From NCBI GenBank assembly GCA_002890675.1, contig PEFW01000005.1, positions 21,341 through 85,340 of the forward strand: a stretch of 64,000 bases of DNA. The letters run 5' to 3'. Numbering within the stretch: position 1 is the stretch's first letter; each line of letters begins with the position of its first letter. The DNA comes from Candidatus Methylaffinis lahnbergensis (GTDB lineage: Bacteria > Pseudomonadota > Alphaproteobacteria > Rhizobiales > Beijerinckiaceae). Below the pieces are notes generated by a model. The model searched no databases, was not told where the DNA came from, and saw nothing but the letters and a program-made list of their open reading frames with translations. The position numbers were made by a program, and so were the translations under genes. Of this stretch, positions 9,043 through 19,313 are shown piece after piece.

Positions 9043-10311
9043 TCATATGGTGTGGTCGCGCACGTTAGCGGCGATCACCGCGATGAGCGACCAGAAACTC
9101 AGCGCGCCCAGCGATATTAGCAAAATCATGTGTGCTCGCCTCGGAGCGATCGGGCTTTGCGGTACGGTGGGATCTTCAATGGCGACAAGGTAGATATGAT
9201 GGTGGTTGGCGTCCACCTTTGTGTTGTCCAACATCCTCTCCGCGATCACGACGGCTTGCTCGGCCAGGCTCTTTTTTACGTCCAGTTTATCATATTCGGC
9301 GAGCACGGCGGAGGCGGTAGGCGAATTGAGATCGGCGCCCGTGATCCTGGCTTCGAGCGCCACGATCTGATCGGAAAGGATTTGCCGATTTGCCGTGAGC
9401 ATCTTGATTTGCGGCGCGTCGGAGGCGAGCGAAGCCTTTGCGGTATCCAACGTTACCTCGACATCGACGAGATCGCGCCGCAATGTCGTGATCGTCTCGC
9501 CCAGGGACCGCGCCAGGGCAAGCGGGTCGATCTGCATCCGCGCGTTCCGGAACTGTTCGAGACTAGCCTGGCGCGCGGAGAGTTGCGCCCTCGCGGACTT
9601 CACTTCGGCCGTGGCGCGCTCGACCGCATCGTGCCGCACCCGGTCCAGAAGCTGATTTGCAACGATGTCGCATCGCGCGCGAATGGCGGTGGCGATGCGC
9701 ACTGAATCCTCGCGGGAAAATGTTTTGACGGTGACCGTTACGATGCCCGAAGCGGCCTGCACCGACGTTTGGACCATGCTGCGCCAATAGCGAAGCAGGT
9801 CCTCTGCCGCTCTCCCCCGCTTGCTATAAATGGCCCCGAGATCGATCTCCTTTGAGAGATCGTCGATCATCGAACGGCTAGCGATATAATCGGCGACGAT
9901 ATAGACATCTTGACTGGAATTGAGGGATGCCAAGGTGCCCAATCCCGACGCCGCCAGGGCGTCGCTGCCGGGAAGCAGTTGCGTCGCGCCTCTCACGGCC
10001 AAGCGCATTTCGGAGCCGAACTGATCGGAAGCGAGGAACCCAAAATAGATGGAGCACGTGACTAAGGGGGCGAGGACAAGTACAAGGAAGCTTCGCCAAA
10101 GCCAAGTCGATCGCGTGTTCGTCGCGGTCCTCGCTTCGGCCGCGCCGGTCCCCGAAAGACTGGGTTTTTGCAAGCTGCGCCCGGCTTTCGTGGCAAGCTG
10201 GTTCAAGCTTTCGATCGAAAACCATAGGCGCACGCTCGGGTCGCGCGTGCGCGTGCCAAAGCGCGGCTTCGGCAGCTTTCCGGCAGTGGACTTTCGCTGT
10301 GTTTCCAACAT
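9043..10311 (-). CDS. KpsE/BexC/CtrB-like capsule export inner-membrane protein (copy 2)
   Basis: About 422 residues from ATG 10311, chosen because AGGA lies just upstream (CTAGGAACG); the frame is open further to 10407. The architecture matches its neighbour. A basic cytoplasmic region is followed by a membrane helix (SFLVLVLAPLVTCSIYFGFL), a Wzz-like stretch with MRLAVRGATQLLPG, a coiled coil, the C-terminal loop EDPTVPQSPIAPRRA and a final helix. This is the first gene of the minus-strand capsule operon and is divergent from the polyketide synthase. Two adjacent, clearly different KpsE-like proteins suggest a heteromeric or dual-specificity export bridge rather than a recent duplication. 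Confidence 0.88.
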   Translation of the reverse strand: MLETQRKSTAGKLPKPRFGTRTRDPSVRLWFSIESLNQLATKAGRSLQKPSLSGTGAAEARTATNTRSTWLWRSFLVLVLAPLVTCSIYFGFLASDQFGSEMRLAVRGATQLLPGSDALAASGLGTLASLNSSQDVYIVADYIASRSMIDDLSKEIDLGAIYSKRGRAAEDLLRYWRSMVQTSVQAASGIVTVTVKTFSREDSVRIATAIRARCDIVANQLLDRVRHDAVERATAEVKSARAQLSARQASLEQFRNARMQIDPLALARSLGETITTLRRDLVDVEVTLDTAKASLASDAPQIKMLTANRQILSDQIVALEARITGADLNSPTASAVLAEYDKLDVKKSLAEQAVVIAERMLDNTKVDANHHHIYLVAIEDPTVPQSPIAPRRAHMILLISLGALSFWSLIAVIAANVRDHTI

Positions 10312-10879
10312 CGTTCCTAGTGTCGCTCGGCTGCGAGGGACACGGGTTAAACCAGACATTCTCAGCAAAATTTGACGATATGCCGACAAACTGGAAGTTG
10401 ACCCCATCGTTTGTTTTTAGCGCGAAAGCCGCGTTAGCCAACTTGAAAAAGTATAGGTAGAAAAATATAACCTCGTGCGTGCTTGAAAAACGACCCAGGA
10501 TGTGAAATTATATTATATACCAATATTAATAAAGCATATCAATTCGTTGCTGAATACATCGTTTGTCCGTGAATAACCTACATTTGCCATGATTGGGCCA
10601 TCAAATACGGGGATGTCCATGCCAAAAACAAAAATACATTATACAAGTTGGCATCTGAATTGTTATATGTTTGTTCACCGTAAGAATTCCGCGCCTCGCG
10701 GCGCAAATTAATTATTCTTAATCTCCCTTGACGGTTTTCCCGCGGATTTGCTTCCATAGCTCTAGGCAAAGCGCATTCGCGGCTATATGACAAGGCAACA
10801 TATCACATCAAGTTTTCCACGATTATGTGGGAGTTGGTGCTGCTCGGTTAGAATTAGCTATTATAAATCAGGCAGGATT
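10312..10879. promoter_or_regulatory. AT-rich divergent intergenic region between capsule operon and PKS
   Basis: About 570 bases without a convincing gene. They separate the divergent kpsE-like and PKS genes and must carry both promoters. The middle (about 10440-10720) is far richer in A and T than the surrounding DNA, with runs such as AAATTATATTATATACCA and AATTAATTATTC. That pattern is typical of regulated promoters, nucleoid-protein binding or recent acquisition. A TTGACG near 10728 could be a -35 element for the PKS, but no good -10 is evident at 17 bases. I cannot define operators by eye. Confidence 0.45.
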
Positions 10880-13800
10880 ATGAGAAAACATCAGAGCGGT
10901 CGTCCGGCGGCGGCCAATTTGGACGGGTTGGAAATCGCGATTATTGGGCGCGCGTGCAGACTGCCTGGCGCCAACTCCGCCGGGGAGCTTTGGGATTTGC
11001 TTTCGGCGGGCCGATGCACGGTTTCCCGCATCCCTCCCGATCGATGGCCGTTGGAACTGCTAGCCCATCCGCGCGCGAAGGAGCGAGGCCGCAGTTATTC
11101 CTGGGCGGCGGGCGTTCTTGACGATGTCTGGGGCTTCGATCCCGCCGTTTTCGGCATTTCCCCGCGCGAGGCCGAACAAATGGACCCGCAGCAGCGGCTG
11201 TTGCTCGAACTCACTTGGGAAGCACTCGAAGATGCCGGAATTCGTCCGTCGGACTTTGCCGGAGCGGACACCGGTGTGTTCGTCGGCGGCTCGGCGCTCG
11301 ATTATGGCAACCTCAGGCTGCATGACGCAGCCGCCGCGGATGCCTATTTCGCCACCGGCAATTCGCTGGCCATTCTATCAAATCGGATTTCCTACGTTTT
11401 CGACCTCCACGGGCCTAGCTTCACGGTCGATACGGCGTGCTCCTCATCGCTCGTCGCATTGGATGCGGCCGTCGCGGCGATCCAATGCGGCAGGATTGAC
11501 ACCGCGATTGTCGGCGGCGTGAACATCCTGGCCAGTCCCTTCGGCTTCATCAGCTTCTCGCAGGCCACGATGCTGTCGCCAACCGGTCTTTGCCGGGCAT
11601 TTTCGGCGAAAGCCGATGGCTATGTTCGTGCCGAAGGCGGAGTCGTCTTCGTCTTGCGCGCGCTCGGCGCCGCTCGCGCCGGCGCGGATCGCATCCATGC
11701 GGTGATTGCCGGTTCGCACTGCAATTCCGACGGCCGCACGACCGGCATCTCCTTGCCCTCGAAGGCGCATCAGGCCGCCCTCCTTGAACGGGCCTATTTG
11801 AAGAGTGGCTTTCATTTAGATGCGATCGCCTTCATCGAAGCGCATGGGACGGGAACACGCGCTGGCGACCCAATCGAGGCGGCCGCAATCGGCGAAGTTT
11901 TGGGCCAGCGGCGCACCCGTCCTTTGCCGATCGGCTCGATCAAGACGAATATCGGCCATACCGAACCGGCATCTGGCCTCGCTGGATTACTAAAGGCCAT
12001 GCTGGCGCTCGAGCACGACGAATTGCCGCGCTCGCTGCATTTCGATGAACCAAATCCCGACATTCCCTTCGCCGATCTCAACCTTTTGGTCTGCGCCGCA
12101 CCCCTGGCGCTGCCCCGCAATGGCGGCGTGCGTTATGCCGGCATAAGTTCGTTAGGTTTTGGCGGCACGAATGCGCATGTGATCCTCGCCGACCCGCCAC
12201 CTGTCGCGAAGCGGGACCTCCCGGTGATCGCGCCTCGGTTTCTGCTGCTTTCCGCGCAAAGCCGGGATGGCTTGGCGGACCTCGCGCGCCAATATTCAGT
12301 TCGGCTCGCCCGCGCCGGCGTTGAGGAAACGCAGCGGGTCGTCGCCGCGACGGGCCGCCGGCGCGAACTCCATTCCGAAAGACTGACTATTCCGTTTGAC
12401 GATCCCAAGGGTTTGATTCAGGCACTGGACCAAGCTGGCGGCAAGAATGCCTTCGACTCGACGGCAATCACCGGCACCGCTGTTGCGCGTTCCGCGCCGG
12501 TCGCCTTCGTGTTTTCAGGCAATGGCGGCCAATGGCCGGGCATGGGCCGGGCCGCCTATGAGGCGAACGCGGTTTTCCGTGCGCAATTCAATGCGATTGA
12601 CCACATTTTCCTGGGCCTAGCAGGCTGGTCCCTCGCCGAAACAATGTTTAATTCCGGCCTCGCCGCGCGCCTCAAAAAGACGAGCGTTGCCCAACCGCTC
12701 ATCTTCGCGATCCAGGTTGCGACAACGCGCTGCCTCGCGGAGCTCGGTCTCGCCCCGGCGATAGTCCTCGGCCACAGCATGGGCGAAATCGCGGCCGCGG
12801 AGGCGGCAGGCATTCTTGACCTCGAAAGCGCTGTCCGCGTGATTTATTTCCGCAGCCACCACCAGGAGATTGTCCGCGGCGCCGGCGGCATGGCCGCTGT
12901 CTTTGGCCCGCGCGAGGTGATCGAGATACTGGTCCGCAAATCGCCGGGGCTCGCGATCGCGGCGCATAATTCACCTCGCAGCTTCACGGTCGCGGGCTCC
13001 CTTTACGCTTTGGATCAAGCCGCCAAGATGGGCCGCGCCCATAAAGCGCGCATGCGCCGCCTCGATCTTGCCTACCCTTTCCACAGCGATCTCATGGCGC
13101 CTGTCGAGGCGCCTTTCCTTGCCGATCTCGAAGGGCTTCGGCCGGGATCGAGCCGGGCAAGTTTTCTATCGACGGTGGACGCCGGCGTTGTTTCCGGCAC
13201 CGGCCTCGACGCAAGATATTGGTGGCGCAATGTCCGCGAACCGGTGCGCTTCATGGAAGGCGTGCAGCTCGCGATGCGCCTTGGGGCGCGTGTTTTTGTC
13301 GAGATCGGGCCTGGCCCAGTGCTGCTCTCCGATCTTAGAAAGATTGCCGAGCAATCGGAAACGCCGATTGCCACGCTCGACATGCATGAGCAAAAGCCAA
13401 CCTGCGGCGACCCGTTCCGCCACGCGGTTGCGCTCGCCTTGTCGCTTGGCGCGCGAATCGATGCAAATATCGCGTTCGGCGACGATCCAGGCCCGGTGGC
13501 GAACCTGCCCGCCTATCCGTGGCGGCGCAAGCCCTACCGGCTGACGGAAACCTCCGAATCGACGGGATGGCTCCGCGTGCGTCCATCGCATCCGCTCATC
13601 GGCGCGCGTCCTTCGTCCGATTCGCTTGAATGGCGCGCGCAGCTCGACCCGTTGCTCGTGCCCGGCCTCGCCGATCATCGCGTCGACGGTCAGGTGCTTC
13701 TTCCTGGTGCCGCCTTCGCCGAAATGGCGCTCGCGATCGCGCGCGATTGGACCGGCGCGGAAACCGCGGCGATCAACGATCTCGACATCACCCAACCGAT

Positions 13801-16800
13801 GGTGTTTTCCCCGAACGCCTCGCGCGAGATCCTATGCCGGGCGGCGCCGGTCACCGGCACGATCGAGATCATGAGCCGGGCGCGGTTGAGCGATGCTCCC
13901 TTGGTTTGTCACGCCAAGGCCAAAGTTATCTTTAAACCAGCCGCGCCACCCGCCGCCATTCCCGCGATCCCGAAGCCGCGCGCAAAGCGTGTCTCCGGCG
14001 GCGATCTCTATGCGGCCGCGCGACGTTCGGGCCTCGAATTCGGTCCCGCCTACCAACAAGTCTTGGCCGCCTCGCGTATCGGCGACGATGTCATCCTCGT
14101 GGATCTGGTCGCCGCGGAGGCTATCCCGGAGTATAGTCTCGATCCGGCCCGCCTCGATGCGTGTTTCCACGGCTTGATCCTGCTCTTTGCGGACAATTCC
14201 TCGAGCCCCCGGCCTGCCGCCTACTTGCCAGTCCGTTTCGGCGAGATAAGGCTGGAAAAACCCGGCGCCGCGATCGCGCGGGCGCGGATCGACGTCCGCC
14301 GCCAGGACGCGCGCGCCATCGTCGCCGATTTTACGCTGATCGACGCCGATGGCGGCCTGATCGCGACGTTGCAAGGCGCGCGCTACCAAGCGGTCCGTCC
14401 GCGCGGGGCGGGCGACCTCGCCAGCCATTCTCTCGCGCCAACCTTGATACTCGCCGACGAGCCTACGGCGATCCGGCACGATCCTCCGCTCTCACTCGAA
14501 CTGCTGGTCAAGGCGGCGATCCGGGAGGCGACGGCCGCCGGGGAAACCTTGCCGCCGGATTTGATGTTGATCGAGGGTTGGGCTACCGCGGCCGCCCACC
14601 GTCTCGCCAGCGCGCTGGCGGTTGACGGCGCGGTCGCCCCAGACCGGCTGATCGCGGCGGGACGCTTCCCCGCGGCGCGGCGCGGGTGGCTCGTCAATAT
14701 GCTGGTTGCGCTCGAAAAGAGCGGCCTCGTCCGTGCCGATGGCGAACTGTTCGTTTTGGCGGACGACTTCCCTCTTCCCGCTCCACGGGACATTTTACGG
14801 AGTATCGCCGAGAATTACCCGCACCGGTCCGCCGAGCTTCTGCTGGCGGCTCGCTCCAGCGCCCTAATGGAGGCCTTGGCGGCGGGCGAAAGTGAGATCG
14901 CCCCGATAACCGGCTCCATGATCGAGGCGTTCGAAATCGGTTCGGTTTCGGTTGTCGCGGCGGCAAGACTCCTTGCCGAACTCTTGCGCCGCTCGGAGGC
15001 ATCCTGGCCGCGCGACCGGGCCCTACGTATCCTGCAGATTGGCCACGGGCCTTTGTCGTGGGACGCGGCGGCTCTGGCAAATGCGCACGGCGGACGGCTG
15101 ACGATCGTCGATCCCAATCCCCGGCGTCTCGAACGCGCCCGCCTTGCTTTCACGCGGGAGCCAGGGATCTGCTTTGCGGATGGCCTCGAAAATCTCACCG
15201 GCGGCTGCTTCGATCTCATCATCGCGGCGGATGCCCTGCACCGGGTCGCGCCGGACGCCGCGCTGCTCGATCGGGTCGTCGAAACGATGTCACCTGACGC
15301 CTTGCTGGTCGCGATTGAGCCGGTACCTTCGCTATTCCGCGATCTTGTTTTTGGTCTCCTTGGGGACCGGTTGTTTAGCACGGAGGCCGAGCAAGAATCG
15401 CTTTCCTCGCTGTCCGATTGGGCGGCGCGGTTCGCGGCCACGCCACTGCGCGGCCTCGCGGCAAAGACCATCGGGACCGCGGCTGGCCCGGCGCTTCTCG
15501 TCGCCGCACAAATGCCGGCATTCGCCGGGCGGCGAAATCTTCCGGCCCACGTTGTGATCGCCGGCCGGAGCGACCCGCAACAGGCGGAAACCGCCGGCAC
15601 GCTTTCGCGTTTGTTAGGGGCCGCCGGGGTTGATTGCACGATCGTGGATGAGCGCACGTTCGAACAGCTTCCTTTCGGGGATGCCGACACGATCGTCTTT
15701 CTCGCGCCCGTCATGGCGGGCGGCGCGACATCCGCCGGGCATCTTGCCGAGCGATGCCTGACTCTCAAAAACTGCGCGGCCAACCTCGGAAAACACAAGC
15801 GGCGGCTTTGGATCGAGAGCCCCGGCGCGCTGCGCGCCGCGCCGGGCGCGGGTGGTCCGGTCGAGACCGGATTTTGGGCTTTTACACGCAGCTTCGCCAA
15901 CGAATTTCCGACGCTTGACGTGCGACGGGTCGATCTCGACCCCGGCTTACCGGCACGCGTCAAAGCGCGGCGGCTCGCCGACATCATTCTTTCAGGGACA
16001 GCCGAGACGGAAATCATTCTCGACGCGCATTCCACCAGGGTCGTGCGTTTGCAAGCACGCGATTCCGTGGCCGTGGCGGCGCAAGAGCCGCCTGCTTCCG
16101 CGAGCCGGCTCGAAAAGGGCGAGGGGACCGGCCTCGACCGCGTCCGCTGGATGCCGGTCGAGCGTCGCCCGCCCGGACCTGGGCAAGTGGAAATTGCCGT
16201 CGCGGCAACCGGCCTTAACTTCCGTGACGTCATGTGGGGGCTTTCGGTTCTGCCGGACGAAATGCTCGAAGATGGGTTGGCCGGTCCGGCCCTCGGACTT
16301 GAATGCGCGGGCCGTATCGTCGCGACGGGAGCAAATGTCGAGGGTCTCAATACCGGCGATGCCGTTATCGCCATTACCGGGGGAGCGTTCGCCACCCATG
16401 TTACCGTAGACACAAGGACGGTGGCAAGGATCCCGGAGGGCCTGCCGCTCGAAGCCGCCGTCACCATCCCGGTCGCCTTTCTCACCGCCTATTATGCCCT
16501 GGTCACTTGTGCTCGTCTTACGCGCGGCGAATGGGTTCTTATCCATGGCGGGGCGGGCGGCGTCGGTCTCGCGGCTTTGCAGGTCGCTCGCTGGCGCGGC
16601 GCGCGGGTAATCGCGACCGCGAGCTCGCTTGAAAAACGCGATCTCGTCGCGGCCCTCGGCGCCGAACATGTCTTTGACGCGCGCGCCCACGGTTTCGTCG
16701 ATGGCGTGCGCCGGGCGACGGGCGGCGGCGTGGCGGTCGTCCTCAACAGCCTTTCTGGCGAGGCAATGGAGCTGACTGTCGGGTTGCTTGCACCGTTCGG

Positions 16801-18352
16801 CCGTTTCGTGGAACTCGGCAAGCGCGACTATCTGGCGAACACGCATATCGGTCTGCGCCCGTTCCGCAATAACCTTACCTACTTCGGCGTCGATCTCGAC
16901 CAGCTCATGCTCTCGCAACCGGACAAAGGCCGGCAATTGTTCAAGGAGGTCATCGAGCTCATCGCGGAAGGCGAATTCTCTCCTTTGCCGCATCGCACCT
17001 TCAGGGCGCGCGAATTCATCGACGCGATGCGGCTCATGCAACAGTCCGGCCATGTCGGCAAAATCGTCATCACGCCGCCCGAGGCAGGTCAGCTTGGAAT
17101 TGCGCCGCGCCGGCGGTTCAAGCCCGCCCCCGACAAGACGCATCTAGTCACCGGTGGTTGCGGCGGATTCGGTCTGGCGACGGCGGGCTGGCTTGCCGAG
17201 TGCGGCGCGCGTCATCTCGTCCTTGTCGGGCGAAGCGGAGCGGCGAGCCCCGAGGCGCGGGAGGCGCTCGCCAGTCTCGCGGCACGCGGCGTAAACGTCC
17301 ACGCCGAGGCGCTCGATGTCGCCGACGCGGCCGCGGTCGAGAAGCTCATTCGGAATATTGGCGACACCTTGCCGCCGCTTGCCGGAGTGTTTCATGCCGC
17401 AATGGTGCTCGACGATGCGCTTATCGCCAACCTCGATGCCGAACGGCTGAAAAAAGTGTTGGCGCCGAAAGTGACGGGCGCCGAAAACCTTGACCGGCTT
17501 ACCCGGGATCTGCCGCTTGATTATTTCGTACTGTTCTCCTCGGCGACCACGGCGATTGGCAATCCAGGTCAAGGCAGCTATGTCGCGGCCAACGGCTTCC
17601 TCGAAGGGCTCGCGCGGCAAAGAAGAGCTGCCGGCCTCCCCGCGCTCGCCGTCGCCTGGGGAGGGATTGAGGACGTGGGCTTGCTGGCGCGAAACCGCCT
17701 AGTCAAGGATATGCTTGCGAGCCGCGCGGGGGTCAAGCCCATGATCGCCCGCGACGCCCTCAATCTCATGGCGGAAGCCATCGCTCGTCCGCGCACGGCC
17801 CCCGAGGAGGCCGTTCTCGTCATTAGCGAGATGAACTGGTCGACCGCGCGCGCCCATTTGCCGCTGCTGCAATCGCCGACGTTTAGCAGGCTCGTTCGCG
17901 CGGATGAGGCGGCTGCCGCCGACAACCGTGGAAAGGTGGACATCCGCGCCTTGGTCGCGACCCTCCCCCTAGAAGAAGCGCGCAAGGAGATCATCGGCGT
18001 GATCGTCGAAGAAATCGCCCATATTTTGCGGCTCCCGCAAGAGAATCTGAACCGCGGCAAGCCGCTTGCCGATATTGGCCTCGATTCCCTGATGGCGGTT
18101 GAGTTGGGGGCCACTTTGGAGGAGCGCTTGAGCTTCGAGGCTCCGCTCTCGACGTCGGCTGGCGGATTCACCGTCACGGAGTTGGCCGACCACATTCTCG
18201 GGCTTTGCATTAACCCGGCGGTTGAAGAAGTGTCCATCGCGCAAGGTCTCGCGGAGCGCCATCTCGGCAAGGGAATTGACCCAGCGGCCCTGGAAACACT
18301 GACCGTCCTCGTCGAGGATCGGAGCCGCGATCTTACGCAGATTTTGCGCTAG
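10880..18352 (+). CDS. Type I polyketide synthase, RkpA/WcbR-like, KS-AT-DH-(MT)-ER-KR-ACP
   Basis: About 2490 residues from ATG 10880 (GCAGGATT upstream); an in-frame ATG at 10787 adds an unlikely leader. Domains: ketosynthase 17-436 (DTACSSS with Cys187, EAHGTGT, NIGHTEPASG); acyltransferase about 540-830 (GHSMGE, Ser633, and YPFHS, closer to malonyl- than methylmalonyl-type); dehydratase 904-1175 (HRVDGQVLLPG His933, LDACFHG Asp1093); a methyltransferase-like segment 1300-1480 whose SAM loop is degenerate; enoylreductase about 1750-2070 (HGGAGGVG); ketoreductase about 2086-2270 (VTGGCGGFG, Ser2221, Tyr2234); ACP about 2370-2450 (GLDSL, Ser2403). The full reducing set and lack of a thioesterase fit an iterative enzyme making a saturated acyl chain kept on the ACP. 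Rhizobial RkpA and Burkholderia WcbR share this plan and serve capsule lipids. The neighbouring exporters support such a role. Confidence 0.93.
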   Translation: MRKHQSGRPAAANLDGLEIAIIGRACRLPGANSAGELWDLLSAGRCTVSRIPPDRWPLELLAHPRAKERGRSYSWAAGVLDDVWGFDPAVFGISPREAEQMDPQQRLLLELTWEALEDAGIRPSDFAGADTGVFVGGSALDYGNLRLHDAAAADAYFATGNSLAILSNRISYVFDLHGPSFTVDTACSSSLVALDAAVAAIQCGRIDTAIVGGVNILASPFGFISFSQATMLSPTGLCRAFSAKADGYVRAEGGVVFVLRALGAARAGADRIHAVIAGSHCNSDGRTTGISLPSKAHQAALLERAYLKSGFHLDAIAFIEAHGTGTRAGDPIEAAAIGEVLGQRRTRPLPIGSIKTNIGHTEPASGLAGLLKAMLALEHDELPRSLHFDEPNPDIPFADLNLLVCAAPLALPRNGGVRYAGISSLGFGGTNAHVILADPPPVAKRDLPVIAPRFLLLSAQSRDGLADLARQYSVRLARAGVEETQRVVAATGRRRELHSERLTIPFDDPKGLIQALDQAGGKNAFDSTAITGTAVARSAPVAFVFSGNGGQWPGMGRAAYEANAVFRAQFNAIDHIFLGLAGWSLAETMFNSGLAARLKKTSVAQPLIFAIQVATTRCLAELGLAPAIVLGHSMGEIAAAEAAGILDLESAVRVIYFRSHHQEIVRGAGGMAAVFGPREVIEILVRKSPGLAIAAHNSPRSFTVAGSLYALDQAAKMGRAHKARMRRLDLAYPFHSDLMAPVEAPFLADLEGLRPGSSRASFLSTVDAGVVSGTGLDARYWWRNVREPVRFMEGVQLAMRLGARVFVEIGPGPVLLSDLRKIAEQSETPIATLDMHEQKPTCGDPFRHAVALALSLGARIDANIAFGDDPGPVANLPAYPWRRKPYRLTETSESTGWLRVRPSHPLIGARPSSDSLEWRAQLDPLLVPGLADHRVDGQVLLPGAAFAEMALAIARDWTGAETAAINDLDITQPMVFSPNASREILCRAAPVTGTIEIMSRARLSDAPLVCHAKAKVIFKPAAPPAAIPAIPKPRAKRVSGGDLYAAARRSGLEFGPAYQQVLAASRIGDDVILVDLVAAEAIPEYSLDPARLDACFHGLILLFADNSSSPRPAAYLPVRFGEIRLEKPGAAIARARIDVRRQDARAIVADFTLIDADGGLIATLQGARYQAVRPRGAGDLASHSLAPTLILADEPTAIRHDPPLSLELLVKAAIREATAAGETLPPDLMLIEGWATAAAHRLASALAVDGAVAPDRLIAAGRFPAARRGWLVNMLVALEKSGLVRADGELFVLADDFPLPAPRDILRSIAENYPHRSAELLLAARSSALMEALAAGESEIAPITGSMIEAFEIGSVSVVAAARLLAELLRRSEASWPRDRALRILQIGHGPLSWDAAALANAHGGRLTIVDPNPRRLERARLAFTREPGICFADGLENLTGGCFDLIIAADALHRVAPDAALLDRVVETMSPDALLVAIEPVPSLFRDLVFGLLGDRLFSTEAEQESLSSLSDWAARFAATPLRGLAAKTIGTAAGPALLVAAQMPAFAGRRNLPAHVVIAGRSDPQQAETAGTLSRLLGAAGVDCTIVDERTFEQLPFGDADTIVFLAPVMAGGATSAGHLAERCLTLKNCAANLGKHKRRLWIESPGALRAAPGAGGPVETGFWAFTRSFANEFPTLDVRRVDLDPGLPARVKARRLADIILSGTAETEIILDAHSTRVVRLQARDSVAVAAQEPPASASRLEKGEGTGLDRVRWMPVERRPPGPGQVEIAVAATGLNFRDVMWGLSVLPDEMLEDGLAGPALGLECAGRIVATGANVEGLNTGDAVIAITGGAFATHVTVDTRTVARIPEGLPLEAAVTIPVAFLTAYYALVTCARLTRGEWVLIHGGAGGVGLAALQVARWRGARVIATASSLEKRDLVAALGAEHVFDARAHGFVDGVRRATGGGVAVVLNSLSGEAMELTVGLLAPFGRFVELGKRDYLANTHIGLRPFRNNLTYFGVDLDQLMLSQPDKGRQLFKEVIELIAEGEFSPLPHRTFRAREFIDAMRLMQQSGHVGKIVITPPEAGQLGIAPRRRFKPAPDKTHLVTGGCGGFGLATAGWLAECGARHLVLVGRSGAASPEAREALASLAARGVNVHAEALDVADAAAVEKLIRNIGDTLPPLAGVFHAAMVLDDALIANLDAERLKKVLAPKVTGAENLDRLTRDLPLDYFVLFSSATTAIGNPGQGSYVAANGFLEGLARQRRAAGLPALAVAWGGIEDVGLLARNRLVKDMLASRAGVKPMIARDALNLMAEAIARPRTAPEEAVLVISEMNWSTARAHLPLLQSPTFSRLVRADEAAAADNRGKVDIRALVATLPLEEARKEIIGVIVEEIAHILRLPQENLNRGKPLADIGLDSLMAVELGATLEERLSFEAPLSTSAGGFTVTELADHILGLCINPAVEEVSIAQGLAERHLGKGIDPAALETLTVLVEDRSRDLTQILR

Positions 18353-19312
18353 CTGTCGTGTCTCAACAGGTTGTTGACGTTATGGCGTGAGTTAGGTGGC
18401 TTTCCGTGGATACCCATAAGGGGGGCGATGAGAGTTGTAGTGATGAAGGAAAGCAAGAGAGATTGCTTGCGTTCGTCGAAGTGGTGATTGGCCTTGAGCT
18501 AAGCCCTCCACCGGCCATACCTCCGCAATCGCTTGGGAAGCGATTGCTCCGCCAACAGGCTTCGCCCGCTGGAACTTTGGTCAGCTTCGCCCACTCGCGT
18601 AATGCGGTTTGCACGAACCGCTCGACCTTTCCATTCGTCCTTGGGGGGTAAGGGCGTGCGCGTTTGGGCTTGATGCCAAGCATGCGCGGGACTTTGTTTG
18701 AGGCTGGTGCCGTTGTCGGTCATCCCGCGGTAGACCTTGATGCCGTGACCGCGGAAGAATCGCAACGCATTCGAGAGGAGAACTGGATGGCGGACTTTCG
18801 CTTCTCGTCGGGGAAGATTTCGCTATAGGCAAGCCGCGAGGGGTCGTCGATGGCGAGGTGAAGACACTCCCATCCCTAGCCTCTGCCGTTGCTCTGGCTT
18901 GTGCGGCCGCCGGTAATGCGATGGCCGATGCCTTCGATCCTGCCCAGCTTTTTGAGGTCGATGTGGATCATCTCGCCGGGGGTTTCTTTCTCATCGCGAA
19001 TCACGGGCGGCCTTTGCTCAAGCGTAGACAGAAGGGAAAGGTCTTTGCGCTTGCCGATGCGCGCCAATCCGCGCTTCCCCCGCTTCCAGCGTCTGGGCGC
19101 GCCACCGATGCGGGCGGCTGGAACGATCATGCAACCCCACCATCCCTTGCGCCTTGTGCCGCCGCAGCCATTTGCAAATGCAGGCGGGCGAGACCCCTAC
19201 GGCGCTGGCGATAGAGCGCGGCGCCGTTGTCAGCGCGCCGGAACCTTCGGGCAAGAAGACCAGCTTCTGGCGGCGCTGGCGCGAGAAAACCTGATTCTCA
19301 CGCCAAGATAGC
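18348..19312 (-). mobile_element. IS481-family insertion sequence with 6-bp target repeats, decayed
   Basis: The element runs from 18354 (TGTCGTGTCTCAACAGG) to about 19306, roughly 950 bp, a normal IS481 length. The right end, read inward, is TTGGCGTGAGAATCAGGTT and shares the CGTG and CAGGTT blocks of the left end, so both are degenerate terminal inverted repeats. It is flanked by GCTAGC (18348-18353) and GATAGC (19307-19312), a nearly exact 6-bp duplication that matches the NCTAGN target known for IS481. The CTAG target is the stop codon of the PKS gene, so the insertion left the PKS reading frame intact. Confidence 0.75.
18349..19305 (-). pseudogene. IS481 transposase, multiply frameshifted
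   Basis: No single frame is intact, but minus-strand pieces in different frames line up along an IS481 DDE transposase. From the N-terminal side these are a helix-turn-helix (SIASAVGVSPACICKWLRRH), LHDRSSRPHR, PGEMIHIDLKKLGRIEG with GHRITG, a DDPSRLAYSEIFPDEK-like strand with the second catalytic Asp, MTDNG, and PYPPRTNGKVERFVQT with the catalytic Glu. The C-terminus (NVNNLLRHDS) ends at a TAG within the CTAG target. Several frameshifts mean the element cannot transpose by itself. Confidence 0.75.
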
Positions 19313-19313
19313 C

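Noticed and set aside
14815..16485. A 556-residue minus-strand frame inside the PKS gene
   Set aside because: It is very rich in Ser, Arg and Ala and lies opposite the dehydratase-to-enoylreductase part of an intact PKS frame.
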